Below the pieces are notes generated by a model that had not been told where the DNA came from, did no database searches, and was given only the letters and a program-made list of their open reading frames with translations. This document shows, piece by piece, positions 26,295 to 34,324 of a stretch of 64,000 nucleotides of DNA. The stretch is taken from NCBI GenBank assembly GCA_963798805.1, contig CAWCVC010000008.1, positions 253,161 to 317,160 of the forward strand. Direction: 5' to 3'. The translations under genes and the position numbers were made by a program. Within the stretch, counting starts at the first letter, position 1; each line of letters opens with the position of its first letter. This DNA is from CAVZCK01 sp963798805 (lineage in GTDB: Bacteria > Pseudomonadota > Alphaproteobacteria > Rhizobiales > Rhodomicrobiaceae).

Positions 26295-27180
26295 AGCCAC
26301 CGAGACGCTCGCCCAGGCCGATTACCGCGAGGGCATGGAGCATCTGGAGACCCGCATCAGCCGGCTTGTCACGCTCTGGCTCCCGCTCGGGACCATTCTG
26401 GTTGTGCTGCTGTTCCCGTTCTACTGGATGGCACTGACGGCGATAAAGCCGGACAATGAGCTGATCGATCTCGAAAATACCAACCCGCTTTGGACGCTGC
26501 ACCCGACCTTTAAGCACATCCACACGCTGCTGTTCGAGACTGCCTATCCGACTTGGCTGTGGAACACCATGATTGTCGCGATCAGTTCGACGATCCTCTC
26601 CTTGATCGCCAGCGTGTTCGCCGCTTACGCTATTGTGCGGCTCAAATATCGCGGCGCCAACTGGGTCGGCGGCGCGATCTTCCTCGCCTATCTCGTGCCA
26701 CCCTCGATCCTGTTCATCCCGCTGGCAACGATCGTCACCCGCTACGGCCTGTTCGACACGCCATTCGCCCTGATCCTGAGCTATCCGACCATCCTGATCC
26801 CGTTCTCGACCTGGCTGCTGATGGGCTATTTCAAGACCATTCCGTTCGAGCTTGAGGAATGCGCGCTGATCGACGGCGCGAGCCGCTGGCAGATCCTGGT
26901 CAAGATCATCCTGCCGCTCGCCGTGCCCGGGCTGATCTCCGCCTTCATCTTCTGCTTCACGCTGTGTTGGAACGAGTTCATCTACGCGCTGACATTCATA
27001 TCCAACGTCAACAATAAGACGGTGCCGGTGGCGATCGTTACCAATTTCACCGATGGCGATGTTTATCGCTGGGGCGCGATCATGGCGGGCGCGCTCGTCG
27101 GCGCGGTGCCGCTGGTGATCCTTTACGCCTTTTTCGTCGAGCACTATGTTGCCGCGATGACCGGGGCCGTGAAGGAATGA
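26287..27180 (+). CDS. Sugar ABC transporter permease 2 (MalG-like)
   Basis: 297 residues from ATG 26287 with GAGAGG upstream. Six helices; EAA motif ECALIDGASRWQILVKIILPL. Overlaps the previous permease by 8 bases and the VOC gene start by 4 (ATGA), so the importer and downstream enzymes form one translationally coupled operon. Confidence 0.92.
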   Translation: MTEATETLAQADYREGMEHLETRISRLVTLWLPLGTILVVLLFPFYWMALTAIKPDNELIDLENTNPLWTLHPTFKHIHTLLFETAYPTWLWNTMIVAISSTILSLIASVFAAYAIVRLKYRGANWVGGAIFLAYLVPPSILFIPLATIVTRYGLFDTPFALILSYPTILIPFSTWLLMGYFKTIPFELEECALIDGASRWQILVKIILPLAVPGLISAFIFCFTLCWNEFIYALTFISNVNNKTVPVAIVTNFTDGDVYRWGAIMAGALVGAVPLVILYAFFVEHYVAAMTGAVKE

Positions 27181-27614
27181 GCTGGTCGATCCATCACGTG
27201 AACTTGCCGGCCGTCGATGTGCGCGCCTCGGCGCGGTTCTACAGCGAAATTCTGGGGCTTACCGAAGGGCGCTGGACCTTCCCGCCTCCCGAGCAGGTCG
27301 GTCATATCAGCACCGATCCGGCGAAGCTGACGCTTTTCCCTTGCGACACTGCGAGCCAGGGGCAGAACAGCGGGCTGCATCTGATCCTGCCCGAGCCAGA
27401 ATTCGCCCGTAAGAACGGGCTCGACCACAACCCGTCGATCGGCGGCCATGTGGCGATCCAGGTACCGGATCTCGAAGCGGTGATGGCCCGGCTGAAGGCC
27501 GCGGGCATCCCGTTCTCCTATGCGCCGACATTCGCCATCCCGCACATGCGTCACATCTATGTCTACGACCCGGCCATGAACCTGCTCGAAATCAACGAGG
27601 TGATGAAAGCATGA
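27177..27614 (+). CDS. VOC-superfamily protein (second copy)
   Basis: 145 residues, starting MSWSIHHVNLPAVDVRASARFYSEILGL, with likely metal ligands in HHVN, HLILPEPEF and LLEINEV (E near residue 139). Coupled by ATGA overlaps to the permease before and the dehydrogenase after it. Reaction not predictable; in sugar-acid operons VOC enzymes may act as isomerases or lyases. Confidence 0.82.
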   Translation: MSWSIHHVNLPAVDVRASARFYSEILGLTEGRWTFPPPEQVGHISTDPAKLTLFPCDTASQGQNSGLHLILPEPEFARKNGLDHNPSIGGHVAIQVPDLEAVMARLKAAGIPFSYAPTFAIPHMRHIYVYDPAMNLLEINEVMKA

Positions 27615-28522
27615 CGGACGGCGCGATGAATGTCGCCTTTGTCGGCCTGGGCGCGATGGGCAACCGCATGGCGGGTGTTCTGCTGGCGGCTGGACATTCC
27701 GTGAGCGGATATGACCGTTATGCGGAGGCCATGAAGGCGCTGGAGGCGAAAGGCGGGCGAGGCGCCGAAAGTGCGGCTTCAGCCTGCGCAGGGGCCGACG
27801 CACTGGTGCTGATGGTGGTCAATGCCGATCAGGCTTCGGCGGTGCTGTTCGATGACGGTGCGCTCGAGGCTTTGCCGCCGGGGGCGCTGGTCATGTCCTG
27901 CGTGACCATGCCGGCGGCGGCGAGCGAGGCGATCGGGCGGCGGATCGAGGAGACGGGAAGGCTCTATCTCGACGCTCCAGTCTCGGGCGGCACGGTCGGT
28001 GCGGAGCAGGGAAAGCTGACTTTCATGGTGGGTGGCTCCGACGCTGCCTTCGCCAAAGCCCAGCCGCTGCTTCAGCCGATGGCCGGAGATATCTTCCGGC
28101 TCGGCGACCGGCCAGGCCCCGGCTCGACCATGAAGATGGTGCATCAGCTTGCGGCGGGCTGCAATTTGGCAGTCGCCGCCGAGGTCGTGAGTTTCGGCAC
28201 GCATCTCGGGCTCGATCCCGCGCAGGTGCTCGAAGTGCTCAACGTTTCGGCCGGGCGATCCTGGATGATCGGCGACCGAGGTCCTCGGATGCTGACCGAG
28301 GGCAGGGAGTCGAAATCCGCCGTCGATATCTTCGTCAAGGACCTCGGCATCGTGCTGGATGCCGCCCGCGCGTCCCGGTTCCCGGTTCCGGTTTCCGCGG
28401 CGGCTTTGCAGGTTTTTCTCGGCGCATCCTCCGCTGGCTTCGGTGCTTATGACGACAGCCAGGCGACGCGCTTTTACGAAAGCCTGGGCGGTAAGCCGGT
28501 ACATCCGCCGGAGAAAAGCTGA
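27611..28522 (+). CDS. 3-hydroxyisobutyrate dehydrogenase family, L-threonate dehydrogenase (LtnD)-like
   Basis: 303 residues. GLGAMGNRMA nucleotide motif, APVSGGTVGAEQGKLTFMVGG substrate loop, the catalytic lysine in GSTMKMVHQLAAG, and a KDLGIVLDAARA helix near the C-terminus. These match beta-hydroxyacid dehydrogenases, closest in style to LtnD/GarR types acting on threonate, tartronate semialdehyde or similar. Last gene of the importer operon; convergent with the heptose kinase gene, 21 bases away. Confidence 0.9.
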   Translation: MTDGAMNVAFVGLGAMGNRMAGVLLAAGHSVSGYDRYAEAMKALEAKGGRGAESAASACAGADALVLMVVNADQASAVLFDDGALEALPPGALVMSCVTMPAAASEAIGRRIEETGRLYLDAPVSGGTVGAEQGKLTFMVGGSDAAFAKAQPLLQPMAGDIFRLGDRPGPGSTMKMVHQLAAGCNLAVAAEVVSFGTHLGLDPAQVLEVLNVSAGRSWMIGDRGPRMLTEGRESKSAVDIFVKDLGIVLDAARASRFPVPVSAAALQVFLGASSAGFGAYDDSQATRFYESLGGKPVHPPEKS

Positions 28523-28543
28523 CAACATCGCGGAGGCAGCCGA

Positions 28544-29572
28544 TCAGCAGGCGACCGCGGTCGCGGCGCGTTCGGCGGGCGATATGCTCGGCGCGTCGTA
28601 GTGAATGAGCCGCGATCCGCCCGTTTCGAATGCGAATGAAACGTGGACGAGGCCGTCGAGCGCGGCCAGAACGCGCGGCCGCTTTTCCTGCGGCACGAAG
28701 AACAGCATGAAGCCGCCCCCGCCCGCGCCGAGAAGCTTGCCGCCGATGGCGCCCGCGCGGCGCGCCTTCTCATAGACCTCATCGACCAACGCCGGAGCGA
28801 TCCTCGCCGAGAGGCCGCGCTTGAGCTGCCAGGTCTCATGCAGCAGACGGCCGAATTCCTCGAGCTCGCCATTGCCGCTCAAGATCCGCTCGCCTTCGTC
28901 GACCAACGCGCGTATCGCGTGCAGCTCCGACTGCTTCTTCCCGATCGAGGCGATCTGCTCGGCGGCAATCTCCGATGCGTTGCGGCTGAGGCCGGTGAAG
29001 CACAGCATCAGATGCTCCTGGAAGCGCTGGATCCGCGGCTTCGGCGCGATCACCGGCTCGACGGAAAAGCTGCCGTCGCGCTCGATCAGGATCTTGTTGA
29101 GGCCGCCATAGGCGGTCGCGATCTGGTCCTGGACGCCGACATTCTCGCCGAGCATCTTCTGCTCGACATAGATCGCCAGTTCCGCCAGCTCGCGCTTGCA
29201 GACCATTTTGCCAAGCAGCGCCTGAGCCGCGAGCAGCATGCCATTGGTGAAGCTGGAGGAGGAGCCGAGGCCGGCGCGCGCGGGCAGATCGGCATTGTGA
29301 TGGATATCTACGCCGTCCTCGATCTTGAGCAGCTCAAGCACAGTGCGGATGACGGGATGGCGGATCTCGCGCCGGTCGGCGATGCATTCGATCTCGGACC
29401 AGACCAGCCGGCTCTTATAGTCGAAGAAGGGCGGCAGAAAGCGGCAGGTCAGATAGCAATATTTGTCGATGGTGGTAGAGAGAACAGCGCCGCCATGCTC
29501 GCGGAACCACGGCTCATAGTCGGTGCCGCCGCCGAAAAACGAGATGCGGAACGGAGTACGGCTGATGATCAT
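28544..29572 (-). CDS. hddA: GHMP kinase, D-glycero-D-manno-heptose 7-phosphate kinase (HddA-like)
   Basis: 342 residues from ATG 29572 (GAGGAG upstream); an earlier in-frame start lacks a site. MIISRTPFRISFFGGGTDYEPWF at the N-terminus, the GHMP ATP motif LPARAGLGSSSSFTNGML and C-terminal GGKLLGAGGGGFMLFF are characteristic of HddA/FGGY-like heptose kinases. It would phosphorylate D-glycero-D-manno-heptose 7-phosphate at C1 with the alpha configuration, giving the substrate for GmhB then HddC. Last gene of the leftward nucleotide-sugar operon, separated from the rest by a palindromic repeat. Confidence 0.88.
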   Translation of the reverse strand: MIISRTPFRISFFGGGTDYEPWFREHGGAVLSTTIDKYCYLTCRFLPPFFDYKSRLVWSEIECIADRREIRHPVIRTVLELLKIEDGVDIHHNADLPARAGLGSSSSFTNGMLLAAQALLGKMVCKRELAELAIYVEQKMLGENVGVQDQIATAYGGLNKILIERDGSFSVEPVIAPKPRIQRFQEHLMLCFTGLSRNASEIAAEQIASIGKKQSELHAIRALVDEGERILSGNGELEEFGRLLHETWQLKRGLSARIAPALVDEVYEKARRAGAIGGKLLGAGGGGFMLFFVPQEKRPRVLAALDGLVHVSFAFETGGSRLIHYDAPSISPAERAATAVAC

Positions 29573-29602
29573 GGCTCCTCGGCATGGCTGCGGGCGGTCA
29601 GA

Positions 29603-29703
29603 GCATCGGACCGAAAAGTGCAAAGCGGTTTTCGGACAAATCCGATGCCAAAGCAGACAGATAGAGCGGCGCTTCGGATTCTAATCAAAAGTCCGCCGCT
29701 CTA
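29603..29703. repeat. Mosaic intergenic palindromic repeat
   Basis: Two adjoining inverted repeats. The first pairs GCATCGGA-CCGAAAA (29603-29617) with TTTTCGG and TCCGATGC (29629-29648). The second pairs TAGAGCGGCG (29662-29671) with CGCCGCTCTA (29694-29703). This two-module design is common as a dispersed intergenic element in Hyphomicrobiales genomes. It sits between the kinase gene and the dehydratase gene within the operon. Confidence 0.75.
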
Positions 29704-29786
29704 GGCGTCTGCCACACTATCGCAGATCGTGCTTTCCCCAAGGTAAGGCGCGGCCCCCGCTTTCGCGCGAAATTGGAGCGTTGCTG

Positions 29787-30806
29787 CTAACGGGTCAGAA
29801 ACGCATTGCCTTGCCGCCGGATCATCCACCGCCAATAGTCGAGCAGGTCCTGCATCGTCTGCTCGAACGGGATCTGCGGTTCCCAGCCCGTGTGCGCACG
29901 GAATTTGCTGGTGTCGGGGATTTGCAGATCGGCATCTATCGGGCGGAAGCGGTCCGGGTCGGGCACGACCTCGATATCGCGCTTGCGCGGTGATAGCGAA
30001 AGCAGCTTTTCGAGGATGTCGCCGACCGTGCAGTGGAAGGCGCCGCCGATATTGTAATAAGCGCCGGGAACGGGACTGACCGTCACCAGCAGATGATAGG
30101 CGCGCACCGCGTCGCGGACGTCGGCGACGGTTCGCAGCGAGTTCAGATTGCCGACTTTGACGACTGGGTCGATCAGCCCAGCCTCGATCATGGCGATCTG
30201 CTTGGCGAAGGTCGACTCGGCAAACACGTCTCCGCGGCGCGGGCCGGTGTGGGTGAACATCCGCGTCGTCAGTGTGCAGAGCCCGTAAGCCTCGGCATAG
30301 AAGCGGCCGACGAGATCGGTTCCCGCCTTGGAGATCGCGTAGGGCGAGGCGGGATGGAAGGCGCAATCCTCTCCGATCGGCAGCTTCTCCTTCGGCACGC
30401 GGCCGAACACTTCGGACGATGAGCAGACATGCACGATGGCTTTTGGTGCAAATTGACGAATGGCATCGAGCACGCGGACTGTACCCTGAACATTCGTCTC
30501 CAGCGTGTCGAGCGGCGCATCGAAGCTGGTCCTCGGGAAGCTCTGAGCTGCGAGGTGGAAAACATAATCCGGGTGGGCGGCCTTCACCGTCTCCCGGATC
30601 GACAGCGTGTCGCGCAGATCGCCATAGACGAGTTGCACCCGCTCCTTGCGATTGATCGCCGGTATCAGGCTTTCGATGTTGGTGAGCGGGCTACGCCAGC
30701 GGGCGAGGCCCCAGATATTCCAATCGGTGTTCGCGATGAGATATTCGGCCAGATGCGAGCCGACCATGCCTGTGATGCCGGTAATGAGTGCGCGAGGGTG
30801 GGCCAA
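29787..30806 (-). CDS. GDP-mannose/GDP-heptose 4,6-dehydratase-like SDR
   Basis: 339 residues from a TTG at 30806 (GGAGC 7 bases upstream; MAHPRALITGITG then fits the family start). A TTG at 30863 overlapping the previous stop is the alternative. ALITGITGMVGSHLAEYL, YGDLRD, HLAAQSFPRTSF, CSSSEVFG and YAISKAGTD (Y-x-x-x-K) are GMD features. With hddA, hddC-gmhB and gmhA in the same operon, the substrate is probably GDP-D-glycero-D-manno-heptose (WcbK/DmhA-like), giving a 4-keto-6-deoxy-heptose; GDP-mannose remains possible. Confidence 0.88.
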   Translation of the reverse strand: MAHPRALITGITGMVGSHLAEYLIANTDWNIWGLARWRSPLTNIESLIPAINRKERVQLVYGDLRDTLSIRETVKAAHPDYVFHLAAQSFPRTSFDAPLDTLETNVQGTVRVLDAIRQFAPKAIVHVCSSSEVFGRVPKEKLPIGEDCAFHPASPYAISKAGTDLVGRFYAEAYGLCTLTTRMFTHTGPRRGDVFAESTFAKQIAMIEAGLIDPVVKVGNLNSLRTVADVRDAVRAYHLLVTVSPVPGAYYNIGGAFHCTVGDILEKLLSLSPRKRDIEVVPDPDRFRPIDADLQIPDTSKFRAHTGWEPQIPFEQTMQDLLDYWRWMIRRQGNAFLTR

Positions 30807-30859
30807 GGCATTTGCTCCATATGCTCTGGTCGTCGAGTGCGGGCAGCTGCGCTCGAAGC

Positions 30860-32209
30860 TCAAACGAGCCCGCGCTCTTTCAGAAAACCTTCGATCTGGT
30901 CGGCTACATATTGCCGGGCTTTTTCATCGATCGCCTGATGGTTGCCGAAGGAGAAAGCCCTTTCCATCACCACGTTGGCGTGTGTCAACGCTCCGACGGT
31001 CCGATGCTCGAAATACTGGAGGGCAGGCTGGCGGGCGATATTGCCGCAAATAATCGGGCGGGTTTCGATGCCCGCTGCGTTGAGATAGGCGGTCAGTTCG
31101 GCCACCGTAAAGGGCACTCGTTCCTTCAGGATCAGTGGGAAGCCGAACCAGGAGCTGTCGCCCTTGGGATGCTCGTTCTGGAACGCGAAGAAATCTTCGA
31201 AGCGGGTCAGCGCATCGCGGAACCAGGCTGCGTTCTCTAGGCGTATCTGGACGAATTCGGCGAGCTTGGGAAGCTGCACAAGGCCCATCGCCCCAGCGAG
31301 CTCTGTCGGCCGCAGATTGTAGCCCAGATTGACGAACAGGAAGCGTTTGTCGAACTCGGCATAGCGGTCGTGCCAGCGCTGCTTGTCCTCCACCTCGCGC
31401 GTCCAGCCATGCGCGCGCAGGATACGCATCAGCTCGGCCAGCTCAAAATCATCAGTGACGGTAATGCCGCCTTCGAGAGTCGTCATATGGTGGGAGTAGT
31501 AGAAGCTGAAGGTGGCGACGCGGCCGAATTTTCCGACTGGCTTGCCGTCATAGTAAGCGCCAAGGGCCTCGCAGCAATCTTCGACCAGGATGAGCGAGCG
31601 GCGCTCGCAGATCTCGGTGATCGCGTCGAGATCGCACGGATTGCCATAGACCGGCACGATCATCACAGCGCGGGTCTTTGGCCCGATGGCGCGCTCGATT
31701 TCGGCCGGATCGATATTCAACGTCGCCGCGTCGATATCCACGATCACCGGCTTCAGCCCAAGCTGGATCAGTGGCCAGACGGTGGTGGACCAGGACAGCG
31801 CCGGCACGATCACCTCGTCGCCTGGATGCAGGCCGTCCACCGCGGCGTGATTGGCGAGCGCGGCGATCGCAAGCAGGTTTGCCGAGGAGCCGGAATTATT
31901 CATCACCCCGTGGCGCCAGCCGAACTCTCCGGCAAAAGCGCGCTCGAAGCCGCGCACCTTCTCGCCCATCGTGACATGGGTCGTCAGGAGGCATTCGAGC
32001 GCTGCGTTGATCTCATCGGCGCCGAAGGTCGGTTCGTGCAGCCTTACGACCGGGTTCTGCGGATCGAATGCGTAATGGTGATAGGCCCCGCAATAGGCGT
32101 CGACGCCGCGGCGGACGGCGGAGAACAGCTCCTGATTGGCGATGCCGGCGGGCCGCTCGGCCCGCCAGTCCATGCCGTGTTCCGTGCGTTTGGCGGTTTG
32201 CGTCGGCAT
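30860..32209 (-). CDS. ColD-like PLP-dependent nucleotide-sugar 3-dehydratase (DegT fold, Lys to His)
   Basis: 449 residues from ATG 32209. DegT/DnrJ/EryC1/StrS aminotransferase fold: NNSGSSANLLAI cofactor loop, D211 in EDCCEALGA for the PLP ring. Where aminotransferases carry the PLP lysine, this protein has FSFYYSHHMTTLEGG (H240, H241). That replacement is known in ColD (GDP-4-keto-6-deoxymannose 3-dehydratase) and RfbH. The Cys cluster of RfbH is absent, and the LRAHGW segment is ColD-like. It should remove the 3-hydroxyl from a 4-keto-6-deoxy GDP-sugar, here probably a heptose. Overlaps the E1 beta stop (TGATG). Confidence 0.88.
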   Translation of the reverse strand: MPTQTAKRTEHGMDWRAERPAGIANQELFSAVRRGVDAYCGAYHHYAFDPQNPVVRLHEPTFGADEINAALECLLTTHVTMGEKVRGFERAFAGEFGWRHGVMNNSGSSANLLAIAALANHAAVDGLHPGDEVIVPALSWSTTVWPLIQLGLKPVIVDIDAATLNIDPAEIERAIGPKTRAVMIVPVYGNPCDLDAITEICERRSLILVEDCCEALGAYYDGKPVGKFGRVATFSFYYSHHMTTLEGGITVTDDFELAELMRILRAHGWTREVEDKQRWHDRYAEFDKRFLFVNLGYNLRPTELAGAMGLVQLPKLAEFVQIRLENAAWFRDALTRFEDFFAFQNEHPKGDSSWFGFPLILKERVPFTVAELTAYLNAAGIETRPIICGNIARQPALQYFEHRTVGALTHANVVMERAFSFGNHQAIDEKARQYVADQIEGFLKERGLV

Positions 32210-33288
32210 CAGAACGGTCCCCTGAATTCGGTGATTTCGCTTGCGGCGGAGAGGCTCAGATCCCAGCCGACCGGTTCCTCGTGGTCGGGCCGCACCATGG
32301 CGAGCGCCTTTTCGGCGATGGTCTGGGCATTGGGATAGAAGAGATTTTCCAGCTTCCGCGTGGTCGGGCAGGGGGTCGGCAGATAGCCCATGCGGGCAAC
32401 GGCGGGCGCCGCGCCACTTCCAAGTGCTTCCAGCACGCGCATGACGATCTCGGCGGCCGCCCCGCAGGCGAGCCAGCCCGTATCGGCGACGAGCAGACGG
32501 CCGGTCTTGCGGACCGAGGCGGCAATCGTCTCCACATCGAGCGGCGACAGCGAGACCGGGTCGATGATCTCGGCATTGAGCTCCTTGCCGGCGAGCAGGT
32601 GCTTCGCGCGCACGCATTCGAGCGCCATATGGCTGATGCCGACGATAGTGACGTCCTTGCCGGGCGAGAGGATCCGCGCACGTCCGAAGGGAACCTCATA
32701 CGCCTCTTCGGGCACGTGCCCAGTGATCGGGTGCAGCATCCGGTGCTCGATCATGATCACCGGATTGTCGTCCCGGATTGCCGTCACCAGACAGCCCTTG
32801 GCGTCATACGGCGTGGTCGGAGCAAAGACCTTGAGCCCCGGCACATGCATGAAATAAGAGTGAAATGCCTGGCTGTGCTGCGCGCCCTGGCCCCAGCTCC
32901 GGCCGATGATGGCACGCACGACCAGCGGCACGCGGTGGGCGCCGGCAAACATGTAGCTCATCTTCGCGGCCATATTGACGAGTTGGTTCATGCACAAGAG
33001 CATGAAGTCCATGCGCTGATGCACCTGGATCGGTCGCATCCCGGCCATGGCGGCACCGATGCCGATGCCGGTCATGCCCTCCTCAGCCAGCGGAACATCG
33101 AATGAGCGTTCCACGCCGAAGGTTTTGTGCAGATCGAGCGTGGTGCCGAACATGCCGCGTGCATCGTCGACGCCCTGGCCCATCACGAAGACGGCCGGGT
33201 CGCGCTCCATCTCCTGGCGCGTAGCCTCGTGCAGCGCCAGCGCATAGCTGATGGTGCGGACGTCGCTATTCGCTTGCGGCGAAGACAT
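32209..33288 (-). CDS. Thiamine-diphosphate E1 beta subunit-like (pyruvate dehydrogenase/transketolase family)
   Basis: 359 residues from ATG 33288 (GAGGAAG upstream; an ATG at 33306 is possible). RTISYALALHEATRQEM, VPLAEEGMTGIGIGAAMAGMRPI and QMMF-equivalent VHQRMDFMLLCMNQLVNMAAKMSY are E1 beta features; the transketolase C-terminal domain follows (KDVTIVGISHMALECV, AEIIDPVSLSPLD, LLVADTGWLACG). It overlaps the alpha gene by 23 bases, so the two make an alpha2beta2 enzyme. No E2 or E3 gene is near, so it is unlikely to make acetyl-CoA; see findings. Confidence 0.9.
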   Translation of the reverse strand: MSSPQANSDVRTISYALALHEATRQEMERDPAVFVMGQGVDDARGMFGTTLDLHKTFGVERSFDVPLAEEGMTGIGIGAAMAGMRPIQVHQRMDFMLLCMNQLVNMAAKMSYMFAGAHRVPLVVRAIIGRSWGQGAQHSQAFHSYFMHVPGLKVFAPTTPYDAKGCLVTAIRDDNPVIMIEHRMLHPITGHVPEEAYEVPFGRARILSPGKDVTIVGISHMALECVRAKHLLAGKELNAEIIDPVSLSPLDVETIAASVRKTGRLLVADTGWLACGAAAEIVMRVLEALGSGAAPAVARMGYLPTPCPTTRKLENLFYPNAQTIAEKALAMVRPDHEEPVGWDLSLSAASEITEFRGPF

Positions 33289-34324
33289 GGTCGAAGACTT
33301 CCTCATCCCCGGGAAACGGGCTTGCCTCGGCGAAAGCGATCGCCTCGGCGATTTCGCTCTCGATTCTCTCTACGATCTCGCGCCGCGTTTCTTCCTCGAG
33401 CATCGCGCCGACCGCGGCAAGCTGGTCATCAGCAATGGCATCGTTCAGCGCGTCGTCGCAGCGGTAGCCATAATGCCGGTCCTCGCCGGGGCCGACATGA
33501 TCGCGCCAGCGCGCCGTTTTCATCTCGACGAAAACCGGGCCCATGCCGTCGCGGACATGGTCGATGGCGCGGCCAGCTAGCTCATACATCTTCAGAAAAT
33601 CACCGTTGTTCTCGCGCTCGCAGCGTATGCCATAGGTCCGATAGCGCTCGCACAGGCCGTTCCCCGCCATGCGCGCGCTGACATGGGAGTAGATGGCGTA
33701 TTCGTTGTTTTCGCAGACGAACAGGATCGGCAGATCATGCAGCGCCGCGAAATTGACGCTCTCATGGGTGACGCCTTCGTCCGTCGCGCCTTCACCAAAA
33801 AAGCAGACGACGATGCGGTCCTCCTCCTCGCGCATCTTGACGGCGAGCGCATAGCCGACCGCATCGGGGATGCCGGAGGCGACAATGGCGGAGGTGCCCA
33901 TCGTGTTGACCGCCGGATCGACGAGGTGCATGGACCCGGCCTTGCCGCGGCCGCAGCCATCCGCCTTGCCGTAAAGCTCCGCCCACATGCGCTTGAGATC
34001 GCCGCCCTTAGCCAGATAGGCGGCATGGCCCCGATAGGTGGCGAAGAGCACGTCCTCGCGCTTAAGCTGATTGCAGATGGCGACCGAAACCGCCTCCTGA
34101 CCGATGCTGAGATGGACCGGGCTCTTGATCTTATCGATCGGGTAAAGCCGGATGATTTCTTCCTCGACGCGCCGGATGCGCAAAAGCTGCGCATAGCAGC
34201 GGGCGAGATCGGGTGCTCGGGCCGTCTTGCCGTTCGTGCTGGCGATGCGCTCGGCGTCGAGCCGGATGAAATGGCTGGTGCGCCGGGTTGTACAGGCTGG
34301 GGAATGAGCAAGCGGCTTAGACAT
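33266..34324 (-). CDS. Thiamine-diphosphate E1 alpha subunit-like
   Basis: 352 residues. The ThDP motif runs from GEGATDEG (G177-E178-G179) to CENN (206-207); the common form is GDG. Other E1 alpha features are HLSIGQEAVSVAI, TYRGHAAYLAKGG, KAGSMHLVDP and NTMGTSAIVASGIPDAVGYA. It overlaps Fcl by 8 bases upstream and E1 beta downstream inside a nucleotide-sugar operon. Likely decarboxylates a 2-keto acid such as pyruvate and transfers the two-carbon unit to a keto sugar (inference). Confidence 0.9.
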   Translation of the reverse strand: MSKPLAHSPACTTRRTSHFIRLDAERIASTNGKTARAPDLARCYAQLLRIRRVEEEIIRLYPIDKIKSPVHLSIGQEAVSVAICNQLKREDVLFATYRGHAAYLAKGGDLKRMWAELYGKADGCGRGKAGSMHLVDPAVNTMGTSAIVASGIPDAVGYALAVKMREEEDRIVVCFFGEGATDEGVTHESVNFAALHDLPILFVCENNEYAIYSHVSARMAGNGLCERYRTYGIRCERENNGDFLKMYELAGRAIDHVRDGMGPVFVEMKTARWRDHVGPGEDRHYGYRCDDALNDAIADDQLAAVGAMLEEETRREIVERIESEIAEAIAFAEASPFPGDEEVFDHVFAASE

